Origin: Nyssa sinensis
Lineage: Eukaryota > Streptophyta > Magnoliopsida > Cornales > Nyssaceae
DNA length: 64,000 bases
NCBI GenBank assembly: GCA_008638375.1
Contig: CM018033.1
Span: 17,326,017 to 17,390,016 of the forward strand
Direction: 5' to 3'
Shown here in pieces: positions 23,079-35,953 of the stretch (the stretch's first letter is position 1; each line of letters starts with the position of its first letter). Both the position numbers and the translations under genes were made by a program. The notes below the pieces were generated by a model. That model was given only the letters and a program-made list of their open reading frames with translations, was not told where the DNA came from and searched no databases.

Positions 23079-26000
23079 TTATTCATTTGAGTCTGTATCA
23101 TCATCTAAACTTGAATTTTCTTCATTCTCGGTACAATACTTTAACAATGTGTCATCATCAAAATCACTGTCCTCGTCGTCATCATCATTAATGAACGTTG
23201 CATCCCTCAAATCTAATTGTGTGGTATTGGTGACGTCGGAAGCTACGACATGATCTGGTTCTACATCAGTTCTATTCAACCGATACGAAGTAACATCTTC
23301 CTATTCATGCCGGACAACACCATCGTGGGCAGTTTGAGACTTTTCTTGTAGTGCCTCCTTAATCCTCTGCAAATCTTCATCTCACTCGCCAACTTCTAGG
23401 ACATCATAAATATTTCTAGTTTTTATTTTTTGGACAACATGCCAATCACCTCTTATTTTTGGTTCCTTCAAATAGAAAACTTGTTTTGCTTGAGATGCCA
23501 AAACATACGGATCATCTATAAATGCCGTACATGACGTATTAACACTTATGAAGTGTTTATCAATCTGCATTCCAGTCTTCTTATTACTTACATCCCACCA
23601 ATCACATTTAAAATATATACAGAATGACCGTAGCAATAATGTAATTGTATGATGTCTTGTAAAACACCATAGTATTCTACAGTTTGTCCTGCGTCACCAT
23701 CTCCTTGAACAATGACCCCGCTATTCTGTGTTCATCGAATGACCTCACGTTCCCTCGTGTGAAATCGAACACTATCAACAATTAAACCGGTGTAGTGGGA
23801 TATCCTTTAATTAGGACCACGTGCCAAGGAATATAATTGATCGTACGCCTCAGGAGATTATTGGTGGCGTAATAGCTTCATCTATTAATTCAATACAAGT
23901 ACAAAATTAATTGAATACAAATGCATTAACTAATACAATTACAATTAATTGAAACCTTGTCTTACACGTTCTCTGAACCACTTTAGAAACAAATTTTGTT
24001 GTCTTTGCTCTAGATTAGAACTTGATACATGTTCTCTCCGAAGCTCGATTATATGCTCACTGCATAAGATGAGATATGTTATATGTAACTTAAATTTGTG
24101 TACTAACATAGTATTGCAATGATTTCGATAAACTTACTTAAAATATGGCAATGTCTCATCGCAGTTGTTGAGCACGGTGTAGTGGGCTCTTTCTAAGTCT
24201 TGAGGATAACACCATTCATATATACGGGCACCTATTGACCGCACATTCTAATTAAACACTGCAAGGTCAGCTCGTTGCTGCCCTGGAGATCTATCAGAGT
24301 TTCGCTCTTGACGATTAAACCTTGTCTCAATATCTTCAAGATGCATAGAGTAGAAGGTGAGACATTCAGCATCAACGTAAGCCTCGGCAATTGACCCTTC
24401 CGGTTGTGCTTTGTTACTCACATATTGCTTCAATGCGTGCAAATATCTGTTTTGATGATTAATCAGTTATAGATTAAAATAGTTAGGATGGATAGATAAC
24501 AGAATTCATAAAATTAAATGTACCTTTCTATTGGATACATCGAACGGTATTGGACAGGTCCGCCAATTTTTGCCTCATGAGGCAAATGCACAGCTAAGTG
24601 GACCATTACATCAAAGAAAGTTGGAGGGAAAATCTGTTCCAACTTGCAGAGAATCACGACAACATCCTTTTCGAGCTTTTCAAGTACTTCCACATTCAAC
24701 GTCTTAGCACATAATTCTCTAAAGAAGCAGCCCAACTCAGTCAATGTAGTCGATATGTCATCAGTGAGATATCACGGAGTGCAACCGGAAGAAGTCTTTG
24801 TAAAAGGACATGGTAGTCATGGCTCTTCAATCCGGATATTTTCCCATCTATAACATTTAGACACCGAGATATATTCGATGTGGATCCATCTGGGAACTTC
24901 ACCGATTTAAACCACTCGTAAATCCTCATTCTATCTACGAATGATAACGTATACTGTGCATGAGGCACAATATATTTATCACTGCTACGTATTAGGTACA
25001 GCTCTTTCCTTATTCCCAGCTCCTGAAAGTCCAACCGGGCTTTAACAGTATCCTTCGTCTTCCCTTCAATGTTCATTACAGTTCCCAGCACATTATCACA
25101 GTTGTTCTTTTCGATGTGCATAACATCTAAATTGTGCTTCAACTTAAGGGTCTTCCAGTACGGCAAATCAAAAAATCTACTCTTCTTCATCCAATTTAAG
25201 TCCACATTAGTACGCTTCCTGTTTTTAGTACTCGGTATCTTCCCAAACCTCACTGGTTGGATGAGTGCCAATTGCGCCAACACGTCTTTGCTAGACAACA
25301 ATGGAGGTGACAATTTGCGCTCAATTTTTTCATCAAACAGATGCTTCTGCTGATTTCGTCAACCATGTGATGGCGGTAGAAAATGGCGGTGGCACATGTC
25401 GCATATCTTCTTCCAATTGGACAAATGTAGGGAACATGCATCCTTATTGCAAACCGGACATGCCAGATACCCCTTAGTGCTCCACCCAGACAAGTTCCCG
25501 TATGTTGGAAAGTCATTTATGGTCCACAATAACGCTGCATGCAATTGAAATGTCTCATTCTTAGAGACGTCGTATGCCTCCACTCCCACCTCCCACAATT
25601 CCTTCAACTCGTCTACTAAAGAATGCAAGTACACATCAATTTCATTACCAGAAGACTTTGGCCCTAGAATAAGCAACAACATGAAGATAAATGGTTCTTT
25701 CATACATTTTCACGGTGGCAAGTTATACGGCACAAGCAATACCGGCCACATGCTATAGGCATTATTCATGTTACCGAACGGATTGAAACCGTCGCTAGCC
25801 AGCCCAAGTCGTACATTACGCGGCTCATTTGCAAACCCTTCATGATTTGTATCAAACTCAGCCTAAGTTTGTGAATCTGCAAGATGCCTACATACATTTT
25901 CCTCAGCAACACGCTTCTCCTTGTGCCACCGCATATCTTCTGCCGTCTTCTGAGACATGTACAACTTTTGTAGCCTCAGTTTTAAGGGAAAATATCTCAA

Positions 26001-26762
26001 CAACTTGTATGGAATTGTCTTGCTCTTTCCTTCATTCAACTTGTACCTGGGTTCGTGGCACACTGTACACTCCTTACATTGTTCAGTCTCCTTCCAAAAT
26101 AACATGCAATCATTTTTGCAAGCATGTATGGGAATATACCTGAGGCCCAAATCTGTTAATATTCTTTTCACCTCGTAATATGATTTCGGAAGGGTCTCCC
26201 CAGTAGGAAGCACTGCTTTAATCAATTCAATGGCCATATTAACTGATTTGTTACTCCAACGGTTGATGGTCTTAATATGAAGGAGTTGCACGAGAAAGTC
26301 CAGTTTTGAAAACTTATCACAACCCGGATATAACGGCTGCCTTGCTTCCCTCAACAACGACTCAAACGCGGTCGATGGTCCCGTGTCACTCCTGTGACTA
26401 CTCGCCCCAGTTATAGCCCCTTGCAAGTCTGCCAGCATTTGTGGCAAGCCTTCGTAACCAATCCCAACATTATCACCAAAGTCATCATCGTCGTCTTCTT
26501 CTTCATCATCAAATACCACTCGTACGTCACGGCGTTCCCCGTGAAACTCCCAACACGTATACCTCTTGTCCATCCCGTGTTCGAGTAGGTGCTCTTTGGC
26601 CTCATCTATGTGCATATAATCCCTATTATTGCACCTCTTACATGGACATCTTATCCTATTTCTCCCATCTGCAGATGCACGAGCAAACTCAATAAAATCT
26701 TTGATCCCCTTCACATATCCTGGCAAATGCCTGCCCCTCAAGTCCATCCAACTCTTATCCAT
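23079..26762 (-). pseudogene. TNP2 (TnpD-type) CACTA transposase, decayed
   Basis: The ATG at 26762 starts a transposase-associated domain (MDKSWMDLRGRHLPGYVKGI, then CPCKRCNN). The TNP2 catalytic region follows (GLASDGFNPFGNMNNAYSMWPV; ELKELWEVGVEAYD; LLWTINDFPTYGNLSGWSTKG; LKHNLDVMHIEKN). After that come a DUF4218-like region (IFPPTFFDVMVHLAVHL, GPVQYRSMYPIERY), a GT-AG intron at about 24525-24443, and a DUF4216-like region (FKCDWWDVSNKKTG, VLASQAKQVFYL) with an acidic tail. Four in-frame segments are separated only by stop codons (near 25861, 25710 and 25357), and a frameshift occurs near 24745. Further stops lie in the 3' exons. The family's usual length is 900-1200 residues. The enzyme cut and joined CACTA ends when intact; this copy cannot make it. 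Confidence 0.9.
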
Positions 26763-29700
26763 TTTCGTCTACTTAATACAAGTAAAAAATGATACTCGTT
26801 ATAAATATGAAACATGAATCCTATCACCTCCAACTTCTCTCTAAAGGGTAAGGTGGTCCTATCCCATTCGTGAATGCACAATCTACATTGCAATCAGTAG
26901 CAAATCAAATGCTTGATTCCACTCGGAAACAATTTTGGCAGCATTTTTCTACGGTTCTCTAAGTATACGAGATAGACGTTAGCACACCTAAATATATACC
27001 CAGAGAATAATAGGAGACCGTACTGAAATTTTATCATAGTGAAATATTCAAGTATATGTGCTATTGATTGCAATGCAAATTTATGCATTTTCGAACTGTC
27101 CTCTCTGGACAATTCAAGAATCGATTTTCATACACACGAGCCCAATCGCGAATAAATTTCGCGACAAGATTCGCATGTGATGAAAATGACTCTCGAACGA
27201 GACTAGGCTTACATGAATGCAATTGCTAACTTACAAAACAATCAACATAATTTTTTTTTCACAAAGTAATCCCTAAAAAAAAAAAATTAGGCCACGCTCA
27301 CAATAGCCATGCTGAAAAGGCACATCAGCACGTAATATAGGAGAAAAGAGAACTGGATGCTCTTCTAGCCAAAACTCATCTGATCTAATACAATCAAATG
27401 CTTGAGTTGTCGGACTGACTAGCAAGGTAACAGGCTTCCAGATGAAATTGACAATAAATAAAAAAACAAAAAAAGGAGGTTATTATCCATGTAATTTGTA
27501 GGACAAGCATAGTGATATCAGAATGAACGAGTAATTACAAGCATAGTGAAATGTTATTATCCATGTAAATTCACTTTAAATATTGAGAATAAATAATTTT
27601 CTCATAAAATTTTCCACCCCAATTTGAAGAAAAAAATATAAAATTTCTCCTAAAATTTTCCAAAATAAATTCTAACCCTCCTAAAAAAAACTAAAAGTCT
27701 TATCCTAAATTTCATGACATCTAGCTGCACCTTAAACATAAAAACAATATCTTAACATATAGATACAGATGTACAACACATATTATAATACTATGCCAAT
27801 ACCATCAAGATTGGAAGCAATTAAAATTTCATAAGCCAAAAACCAAACAGAGAAGATAAAAATTCTTGAGAGTAAGACTGTTAGCTGTGTCATGTGCAAA
27901 GCCCTAGTACAACTACCCAAAAATCAATAGGTCTATTCAACACCCAAATAAAAGAATATTATTCTAAGAGCATAAATGAGTTGAATCATGCATTTTTTAT
28001 GAAACATATCAGCAAAATATTCTCTAAAAGATGAAGCAAATTTGCTACCAGTAGAGAGAAGTACTGATTATACTTTTCTTTAAATATAAAAATTTACTTT
28101 CTTAAATATGACCCTTTTTTTTAGAATGAATTGAGAGAAATTATTTAGGATGTGAACACAAATAAGAATGAGGGAGACTTCCTATTATTTGACTATTGGA
28201 CGAAAGGGGGAGGGGGAAGAAAAGAGATGGAAAAAAAAAAGAGGCACAGGAAAACAAAGATCAAAATGGTGCAATCAAGAGCAGAAAGAAAAATATGACC
28301 CTTTTTTTGAATGTTAAGTATTATTAGAAAGGCACCAAAGGGGAGCATCCTGTGTACAGAGAGGAGGGAAAAATGGAAGCAATACTAATCCTTTTGTAGC
28401 CATGGGCCCACTACTACATTTCTTTCAATTAACAACCAATAGCTACTTCAACATAAGGGTGTGAAACAACAGTTCCCACAAGTACAAAAATGAAAGCAAC
28501 AACTTGATAACAAACTAACAAAGAATACTTAAGCACAGCTGCAGCAATAAACTGTCCAACAAATAAAAATTGACACTTCAACAAAGTACTATCTTTCAAA
28601 GGTATCATTGACACTGAGATGGCATCACAATCAAACAAAAAACCCCCAGGCAACTACATCATCATTATTAATTTGCAATCCACCCATCGAAACATGTTTC
28701 ACTTAAACCTTGTTATTCATTGTGAAGTATGCTGATGTGCATAACATTCTTTAAGATTATTGAAATGCCAATTAAATTTTGTTAACTTCTTTAGATTTCC
28801 CAATTTTTTAAGTGATTTAGAAGTTACACTAAATCAAAACATGCTTACACTTGTTCCAAAGGGAGTAACATATCTACAAAAAAAATAATTTGAAACAAGT
28901 CATTTGTCCATGCAAAATGCAGATGCCAAGGACTCAAAGCAGCAAGTATCATGATGTCTAAATACAGGCCACAATCTAATTCAAAGACTATACTATAGTA
29001 CAGAAAATAAGGGATTTATAACAGAGCAGTTGGCAAGTTGGACAGAATTTCCTGATGAAGAGGATAAGAAATGATAGGATTTCAATCATTCAATTTCCTT
29101 CCCATTTATAAACATGCAAAATAATTAAGCAATCCATTACCATGGTCTTGGGAGGTGTTAATAGCAACAGGATTTTTCAAGCATATGAGACTATGCATAA
29201 GGCATAAGCATCATGACCTTTTCTTTAAAAATAACAAGCAATCGCATGTAACAAGAAAATGACAAAAGATGGCTCAAGCTCCACAAATACCTATCAAAAT
29301 TCAAAGATATCCTTAAACATGAATGTTTTTTTCTTTCAAATGTTATTTTTCAAAACAGATCTAACAAAGGATTAATTTCCACAAATTGAATATAACCAAA
29401 ACAGATAGAAGCCACTTCACAGACAATAGAACGGCTTCAACACCGTATATCTAAAAATAAGAGTATATTTTCAATAAGTTCATGCACCCACCCAACAATT
29501 TTGTTTTTTGTTTGATAAGTGCAGCCACCCAACAACTCATTCTCTAGATAGACAAATCCCCATCCCAAAAGGAGCCAAACGAAGAAAATAAGGGATTTAT
29601 AACAGAGCAGTTGGCAAGTTAGACGGAATTTCCCAAAAATCAGCAGACCTAGCTATTCCCAAAAATCATATATCACAAGAAGAAGAAAAATAAACAACTT

Positions 29701-29964
29701 TAAAACAAACCTAAACCTGATTGTCTCAAACTCGTTAAAGTGGTGAGAAAGAGAGAGAGATCGGAGATCGATCTAGATAGAGAAACCGAGCAACGGCGAA
29801 AGAGCGAGAGATCAGAGACAATCGACCGATCCGAACCAAGCATTTGATTTGTGCAGTTATGAAAATCGGAGATCGTGTTGGAGAGAAAGAGAGACTAAAT
29901 GCGAAACTGATGAAAGAGCACAAATCGATTTGAGAACGACAAGGAATGATTTATAGGGGCTTAT
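26763..29964. other. 5' region of CACTA-1 upstream of TNP2
   Basis: No captured host gene is recognised here. The part at 29735-29940 (AGAGAGAGATCGGAGATCGATC, GAAACCGAGCAACGGCGAAAGAGCGAGAG) resembles 40020-40100 in CACTA-2, so it is family sequence and probably the promoter and leader. A 50-base segment containing AAATAAGGGATTTATAACAG occurs twice, at about 29004-29053 and 29586-29634. Confidence 0.55.
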
Positions 29965-30252
29965 TGTGCGTCGCTAATTGTATGGAAAACGCCGCCGTTT
30001 TTTGTCCACCTCACTATTTGCGATGGCCATGTGCACGTCGCCAGTATTAGCGACGCCTGTGTGCGTCGCCAATGGTGTAGGGTGCGTCGCAAATAATTTC
30101 GTGCCTTTTTTTTCCCGCCGTTCATCAATTTTTTTTTTACTTTTTTCTCCCATCCGCGACACACGGCTGAGCGTCGCAAAAAATAGCTTTGAGCAACGAT
30201 TTTCGTGCGTCGCTAATAAGTGGCGTCACAAAAACTGTGTTTTTTTGTAGTG
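29965..30252. repeat. right subterminal repeats and CACTA terminus of CACTA-1
   Basis: GTGCGTCGCTAAT and GCGACGC repeats in both orientations precede the terminal TTTTTTTGTAGTG (complement CACTACAAAAAAA) at 30240-30252. Confidence 0.9.
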
Positions 30253-31110
30253 TAATATCGAAGACATATATTAATAATTTATGTTCCTAAATTATTGTAT
30301 TACATAAGAATATTATTATATTACTCTTACAACAATAAGTGCTACTTGACTATTTTTTTTTAATACTAATGCTTAAAATTCGCAAACCCATTTAATATTT
30401 TACATATGATATTCTGAAATGCATAATTTATTCACGTGCAACCATTGATGTGAGTAAAATGTAATGCAAATAGGTTGTGTGCTTGGGAATATTCCACTAA
30501 AGGTAGTTTTTCAAATAGAGAGGGTACAAGGATCATGGAAGTTAAGGCATCAAGATTTGACCATCTTCACTTCACTTTGTTCCTTCTGTTGTGTGCAAAC
30601 CAGCAAGTTAAAGACAACCAATGAGTTTCCCCATCTCCCAAAATGTAGATCTCCACCACCAAGGCATTCTAAGATATGAAAATCAATTAGAACATTGTAG
30701 GTGAGGTGATTGAAGTATGTATGTACTACCCAAGTATCTAAAGTACAAGATACTGAAAATAATTTATTAAGCTCGGAATCACAAAAAATATAACGTAGAT
30801 CTCCACCACCAAGGCATTCAAAGATATGGAAATCAATTAGAACATTGTAAGTGAGGTGATTGAAGTATGTATGTACTACCCAAGTATCTAAAGTACAAGA
30901 TACTAGAAATAAAAGAAGCTACACAATACTCACATAAGATATTTAAGTTGTGGATTGGAACACCTCTTTATTTCATCAATACTTGAAAATACACTTAAAT
31001 AGCATACGTGATCATAAGTTAAAAGAAAAGAAACATCTATTCTTTAAAATTCTCAAATCATGCATGGAAAACACTCTCATGTAGGACGTCACAAAAGTAA
31101 AGGGAATTCA
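30253..31110. other. spacer with a 109-bp direct repeat
   Basis: About 109 bases beginning GTAGATCTCCACCACCAAGG occur at 30645-30753 and again at 30795-30904, offset by 150 bases and nearly identical. No gene is recognised. The 3' flank of the lectin gene begins at the right side. Confidence 0.8.
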
Positions 31111-31118
31111 AACACAAT

Positions 31119-31124
31119 TTTATT
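31119..31124 (-). terminator. poly(A) signal of the lectin gene
   Basis: AATAAA on the minus strand lies about 45 bases after the stop codon, a usual position for a plant near-upstream element. Confidence 0.5.
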
Positions 31125-31166
31125 ACCGTAGATGGGATATTATTAGACCACAGTTGATCAAATTGC

Positions 31167-32558
31167 TCACAACTTTTCCTGTTTGGTCTCGTACTTGAAG
31201 TTGAAGTAATTGACGCCAGTGAAAACGCCATCGTCCATGGTAGAGGTAATTTCTTGCCCGTTCATAAGAGTGTCACGCTGAGAGTATGAGAAGGGAACAT
31301 CGCATGAACCTTTTGTCGCTAGCAAACTCACCTTCACCACAGTCATTGGCGGCACAGTAACCTTGTACACGGTCTCCACGACAGTTTCCCATTCCTCAGT
31401 TTTTCCCCACTGGTATTCTCCTGTAAACTCACCCGAAATTATCTTGCCTTGTGCAATGAGTGGAATGCCGGTTTCGATGCTCGTGGTGACGCGCAACTTC
31501 AATGAAATGCTGGAATTCCAAGTCTTACTCCTCTTCTCTGTATACTGGAGCTTCACCTCTACAACTCTGGTACCTTCGGTCTGGTTAATGGCATCTCCAT
31601 TGGCCATGGTGAGGACGCTCTGGTTGTAGATCCTGGCATCCATAACGTTATAATTGACATTATTGATTGTCCTTGACAAAACAAGCTCTTCGATCTCCAG
31701 CTCTGCCTCGAAGGTAATAGTGGAGAGGGCAGCATTCAGACAGCTTATCTTGCTGCTGGTGAGTCTCTTGCAGAAATTGTTGTTACCTAAGTTACGGAGA
31801 GCGACCATCTGGTTGTCAGCTTTGACTGGCCAAAACAACGTGCCAGGATTGTTGTTGGTGGTGTCATCTGAGTCAGCCCAGATCCAACTAGGGCTGAGCC
31901 TCCAGAATTTGCCGAACTGATTGGACTTTATGCGGACGCTTCCATCGCGAGTGGTGAAGACCTCATTCCCCACCTTTGGATCTGTATTGTCATCGGATGA
32001 GAACTGTAAATATGGCTGGTTGTCACTCAGGTAGGCGCTAAGGTATCTTTCATTATCCCCTACGAACGCAACGTGTTTGGGCAATATGAACAACGATTCC
32101 AAATCAATGATTGTGTAGACGTCGCGCTGCTCGTTGTTAGGCTTTTCTGATCCTGCAAATAAGCAATAATCGTACACACTGCCTTGGGACAACCTCCATA
32201 AGCACGCATAGTGGCGGAGCTGGACATGTCGAAATCGGACAGTTTTAGCATCAACGTAGACGGGCTCGAACAAGGTGCATGACCATTTGGATTGGTCTTC
32301 CTCTGGTTCGTCAGCTCCAGCAACAATCCAATGGTGCTTTTGCGACCACCTCACCCAGTATTTGTGGTTGTAACAACATTTTATGTTCACCAGTCCATTC
32401 CCACTCTTTGCCATCTCCACTTCATACTTTGTGTAAGGGCTCACAACCTCCTCTCCGGAGAACTTGTGAAACCCATGCACCTCTACATCTTCCATTACGT
32501 AGCGCAAGTATTTGTCGTTGTAGTTTGATTTGAGCCCGATAAACTTTGGCAATGCCAT
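31167..32558 (-). CDS. amaranthin-like lectin with C-terminal aerolysin-like region
   Basis: This is an uninterrupted single-exon frame of 463 codons. Residues about 1-145 and 150-295 are two agglutinin (amaranthin-type, beta-trefoil) domains: MALPKFIGLKSNYNDKYLRY with KYWVRWSQKHHWIVA in the first, FVGDNERYLSAYL with FGKFWRLSPSWIWA in the second. The segment from about 300 to 463 is rich in alternating Ser/Thr/Val (EGTRVVEVKLQYTEKRSKTW, TVPPMTVVKVSLLATKGSCD), as in aerolysin-type beta-pore-forming domains. There is no signal peptide, so a nucleocytoplasmic location is expected. Family knowledge: the agglutinin domains bind glycans and related proteins are linked to stress and defence. Activity of this protein is inference. 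A TATA box and poly(A) signal flank it. It lies between two CACTA elements and shows no break. Confidence 0.93.
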   Translation of the reverse strand: MALPKFIGLKSNYNDKYLRYVMEDVEVHGFHKFSGEEVVSPYTKYEVEMAKSGNGLVNIKCCYNHKYWVRWSQKHHWIVAGADEPEEDQSKWSCTLFEPVYVDAKTVRFRHVQLRHYACLWRLSQGSVYDYCLFAGSEKPNNEQRDVYTIIDLESLFILPKHVAFVGDNERYLSAYLSDNQPYLQFSSDDNTDPKVGNEVFTTRDGSVRIKSNQFGKFWRLSPSWIWADSDDTTNNNPGTLFWPVKADNQMVALRNLGNNNFCKRLTSSKISCLNAALSTITFEAELEIEELVLSRTINNVNYNVMDARIYNQSVLTMANGDAINQTEGTRVVEVKLQYTEKRSKTWNSSISLKLRVTTSIETGIPLIAQGKIISGEFTGEYQWGKTEEWETVVETVYKVTVPPMTVVKVSLLATKGSCDVPFSYSQRDTLMNGQEITSTMDDGVFTGVNYFNFKYETKQEKL

Positions 32559-32654
32559 TTTCTCTCCACTCTAATGATCACTTTTATCACTCCTCACTTC
32601 TCACTTCTCACTGATCTTTTCTGTTGTGCATATATTCCCTCAACTCCAACCTGC

Positions 32655-32662
32655 TATTTATA
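32655..32662 (-). promoter_or_regulatory. TATA box of the lectin gene
   Basis: On the minus strand the sequence reads CCGTATAAATAGCAGG, about 97 bases upstream of the ATG at 32558. This predicts a transcription start near 32625-32632 and a short leader. Confidence 0.7.
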
Positions 32663-33341
32663 CGGAAAATGTAGTAAAAGGCATTTCTGCCCATGAAAGG
32701 TTAGCCTCCAAAATACATCAAAGCATGTGAAACGCATTGATGTAATTCCAGCCTTAAAAGTATCAATGTCTTCACAAAGGTATTATATTAATTGGAAGTC
32801 GGTTCACGGACGCTTCAAACAATAATTAATGGAGCAATGCTCCCTCCGTCTCTCACTGTGTCCATATGTGCCTGCCAGAACCCCATAACTATGCAATCTT
32901 TCATCTTTATCTATAAGATTTGAGTCCATCATATCCCAACTCCCAACTCCCAACCAAGTCCACTTTTACTTGCATCACTATTCTTTCTCTAAAGGCAATG
33001 AAATCAGTTCAATACACAAGGTCAGCCTAACAAATTAATGAATGCGAACTTGTAAAACTAATCATACTGATAACAAAATATATACATTAATCTTGCATAC
33101 GTATTCACATTGTCGAATCATAAAAATTTTTCATATTATTTTTGTCTTCTCTTTTTTAATGTTTTTACCATAATTATATAAATCTCTATTTCAGAAATAC
33201 AGAAGTAGGGTTAGAAAAAACCTTCAATTTTGACAAATAGCCTTGTGGGCGAGCGAGCTATATCTTCATTTTGTAGTGTAACATAAATAAATGAAAAAAA
33301 AAATCAGACAAATGACAACATTAGATTAGTGGCGACAAAGG

Positions 33342-33648
<307 letters not shown>

Positions 33649-33659
33649 CACTGCAAAAA

Positions 33660-34165
33660 AATGCACTATTAGCGACGCGCATGTGCGTCGCTAATAGTGC
33701 AATTGTGCGTCGCTAAAGGTCTTTAGCGACGCCCAAACGTGCGTCGCTAAGGCGTCACAAAAAGTGGCGTCGCTAATACTATTAGCGACGCACAAACCGT
33801 TGGTGTCGCTAAAAGTGCATATTAGCGACGCTCACAACGCGTCGCTAATAATTGGATCCATGCGTCGCCAATAATACCCAAGGGCGTATTGTGCGTCGCT
33901 AAAAATCACTTTTAGCGACGCTCACTGTGCGTCGCTAAAAGTGATTTTTAGCGACGCACAATACGTGCGTCGCCAATACTGACTTTTAGCGACGCACAGT
34001 GAGCGTCGCTAAAAGTGATTTTTAGCGACGCACAATACGTGCGTCGCCAATACTGACTTTTAGCGACGCACAGTGAGCGTCGCTAAAAGTGATTTTTTGC
34101 GAATTTTTAATTTAAATTCAGACTTTTAGCGACGCTATGGTGTGCGTCGCAAAAAGTGTTATTTT
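33660..34165. repeat. left subterminal repeats of CACTA-2
   Basis: A dense set of TTTAGCGACGCACA and TGCGTCGCTAAAA motifs occurs in both orientations and forms strong hairpins. The clearest has 21-base perfect arms (33901-33921 and 33929-33949) around a 7-base loop. A segment of about 77 bases is tandemly repeated at about 33945-34095. Confidence 0.93.
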
Positions 34166-34609
34166 TTTTTTTTCGACCATATCTACTTTGTTTTAATATT
34201 GTTTTGTTCCTGTTTAAACCTGTATCAATCATCCATCCTGATATACAATAAAATCCAAGCATTCTGAAATGAATATTTTAAAGCAGAAAAATACATTCAT
34301 ATATATATATATATATATATTAAACTAATTATGTACAACTGTAAATGTACCATTCATCACTAAATAGAAAAATTAAAAATTGTCTCCAAAATGTTACTAC
34401 AGATGTCCATGAAAATAAAAAATAAAAATAACAAGTTCCGATGCAAAACATAAAGACGGCGCCGCGACAATAATCCCCGATCAATCTGAAATAAAGATCA
34501 AACGACATATATTAGAACAATTATTAAATATATATGAACATAGAATGTGAATAGTTTTTTGTTTTTTTTTTTTGCATGCATAAATAGTAAGAACGACATA
34601 AAGTAGCAT

Positions 34610-35858
34610 AAGTCTATTTTATCATTTGTGAGGTGTGTGAGGTGGTTTCGGTGTAGTTAGGCCGATATCCGACATTTTGGTCCGTCAAAACCCCAAAATG
34701 GGCCTTTTTGAGGCTGAAACTTGCATAAGTTTCAAACCGGGCATCGGAACCGAGTTCCGTAAGTTCGTGCAAGTCTATTTTATCATTTTTGAGGTGTGTG
34801 AGGTGGTTTCGGTGCAATTAGGCCAATATCCAGCATTTTGGTCTGTCAAAACCCCAAAATGGGCCTTTTTGAGGCTGAAACTTGCATAAGTTTCAAACCG
34901 GGCATCGGAACCAAGTTCCGTAAGTTTGTGCAAGTCTATTTTATCATTTGTGAGGTGTGTGCTGTGGTTTCGGTGCAGTGAGGCCGATATCCGGCATTTT
35001 GGTCTATCAAAACCCCAAAATAGGCATTTTTGAGGCTGAAACCTTCATAAGTTTCAAACCGGGCATCGGAACCGAGTGTCGTAAGTTTGTGCAAGTCTAT
35101 TTTATCATTTGTGAGGTGTGTGAGGTGGTTTTGGTGCAGTTAGGCCGATATCTGGCATTTTGGTCTGTCAAAACCCCAAAATGGGCCTTTTTGAGGCTGA
35201 AACTTGCATAAGTTTCAAACCGGGCATCGGAACCGAGTGTCGTAAGTTCGTGCAAGTCTATTTTATCATTTGTGAGGTGTGTGAGGTGGTTTCGGTGCAG
35301 TTAGGCTGATATCCGGCATTTTGTCTGTCAAAACCCCAAAATGGGCCTTTTTGAGGCTGAAACTTGCATAAGTTTCAAACCGGGCATCGGAACCGAGTTC
35401 CGTAAGTTCGTGCAAGTCTATTTTATCATTTTTGAGGTGTGTGATGTGGTTTTGGTGCAGTTAGGCCGATATCCGGCATTTTGGTCTGTCAAAACCCCAA
35501 AATGGGCCTTTTTGAGGCTGAAACTTGCATAAGTTTCAAACCGGGCATCGGAACCGAGTGTCGTATGTTCGTGCAAGTCTATTTTATCATTTTTGAGGTG
35601 TGTGATGTGGTTTCGGTGCAGTTAGGCCGATATCCGGCATTTTGGTCTGTCAAAACCCCAAAATGGGCCTTTTTGAGGCTGAAACTTGCATAAGTTTCAA
35701 ACCGGGCATCGGAACCGAGTGTCGTATGTTCGTGCAAGTCTATTTTATCATTTTTGAGGTGTGTGATGTGGTTTCGGTGCAGTTAGGCCGATATCCGGCA
35801 TTTTGGTCTGTCAAAACCCCAAAATGGGCATTTTTGGAGCTGAAACTTACATAAGTTC
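34610..35858. repeat. ~161-bp tandem array in CACTA-2 (about 8 copies)
   Basis: This is the same unit as in CACTA-1. Neighbouring copies such as 35481-35641 and 35642-35802 are almost identical, which indicates recent expansion or homogenisation. The array ends abruptly in a (GT)11 tract at 35859-35880 that marks the junction with the captured gene fragment. Confidence 0.95.
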
Positions 35859-35953
35859 GTGTGTGTGTGTGTGTGTGTGTAAAATATGGTGCATCATATA
35901 ATATTTATATAAAAAGCCGAATATAATGGTATCCGGTGTTGCATGTGGAATAC

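Larger units (their letters stand above)
19077..30252 (-). mobile_element. CACTA-1: En/Spm-type transposon with decayed transposase genes
   Basis: The right end, read on the minus strand, is CACTACAAAAAAACAC, the CACTA terminal motif. Next to it are GCGACGCACA/TGCGTCGC subterminal repeats (about 29965-30240). The left end keeps matching subterminal repeats (19077-19235) but its terminal CACTA motif is missing, so it is truncated or mutated. On the minus strand the order is a 5' region of about 3.2 kb, the TNP2 gene (26762-23079), the Transposase_24 gene (about 22915-21424), a ~161-bp tandem array (21290-19680), then the left subterminal region. The coding genes are broken, so the copy is not autonomous today. 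Confidence 0.9.

Noticed and set aside
25829..26817. Several plus-strand frames opposite TNP2
   Set aside because: They are shadows of the conserved minus-strand transposase coding sequence.
31363..32533. Plus-strand frames opposite the lectin gene
   Set aside because: Short overlapping shadows of the intact minus-strand gene.
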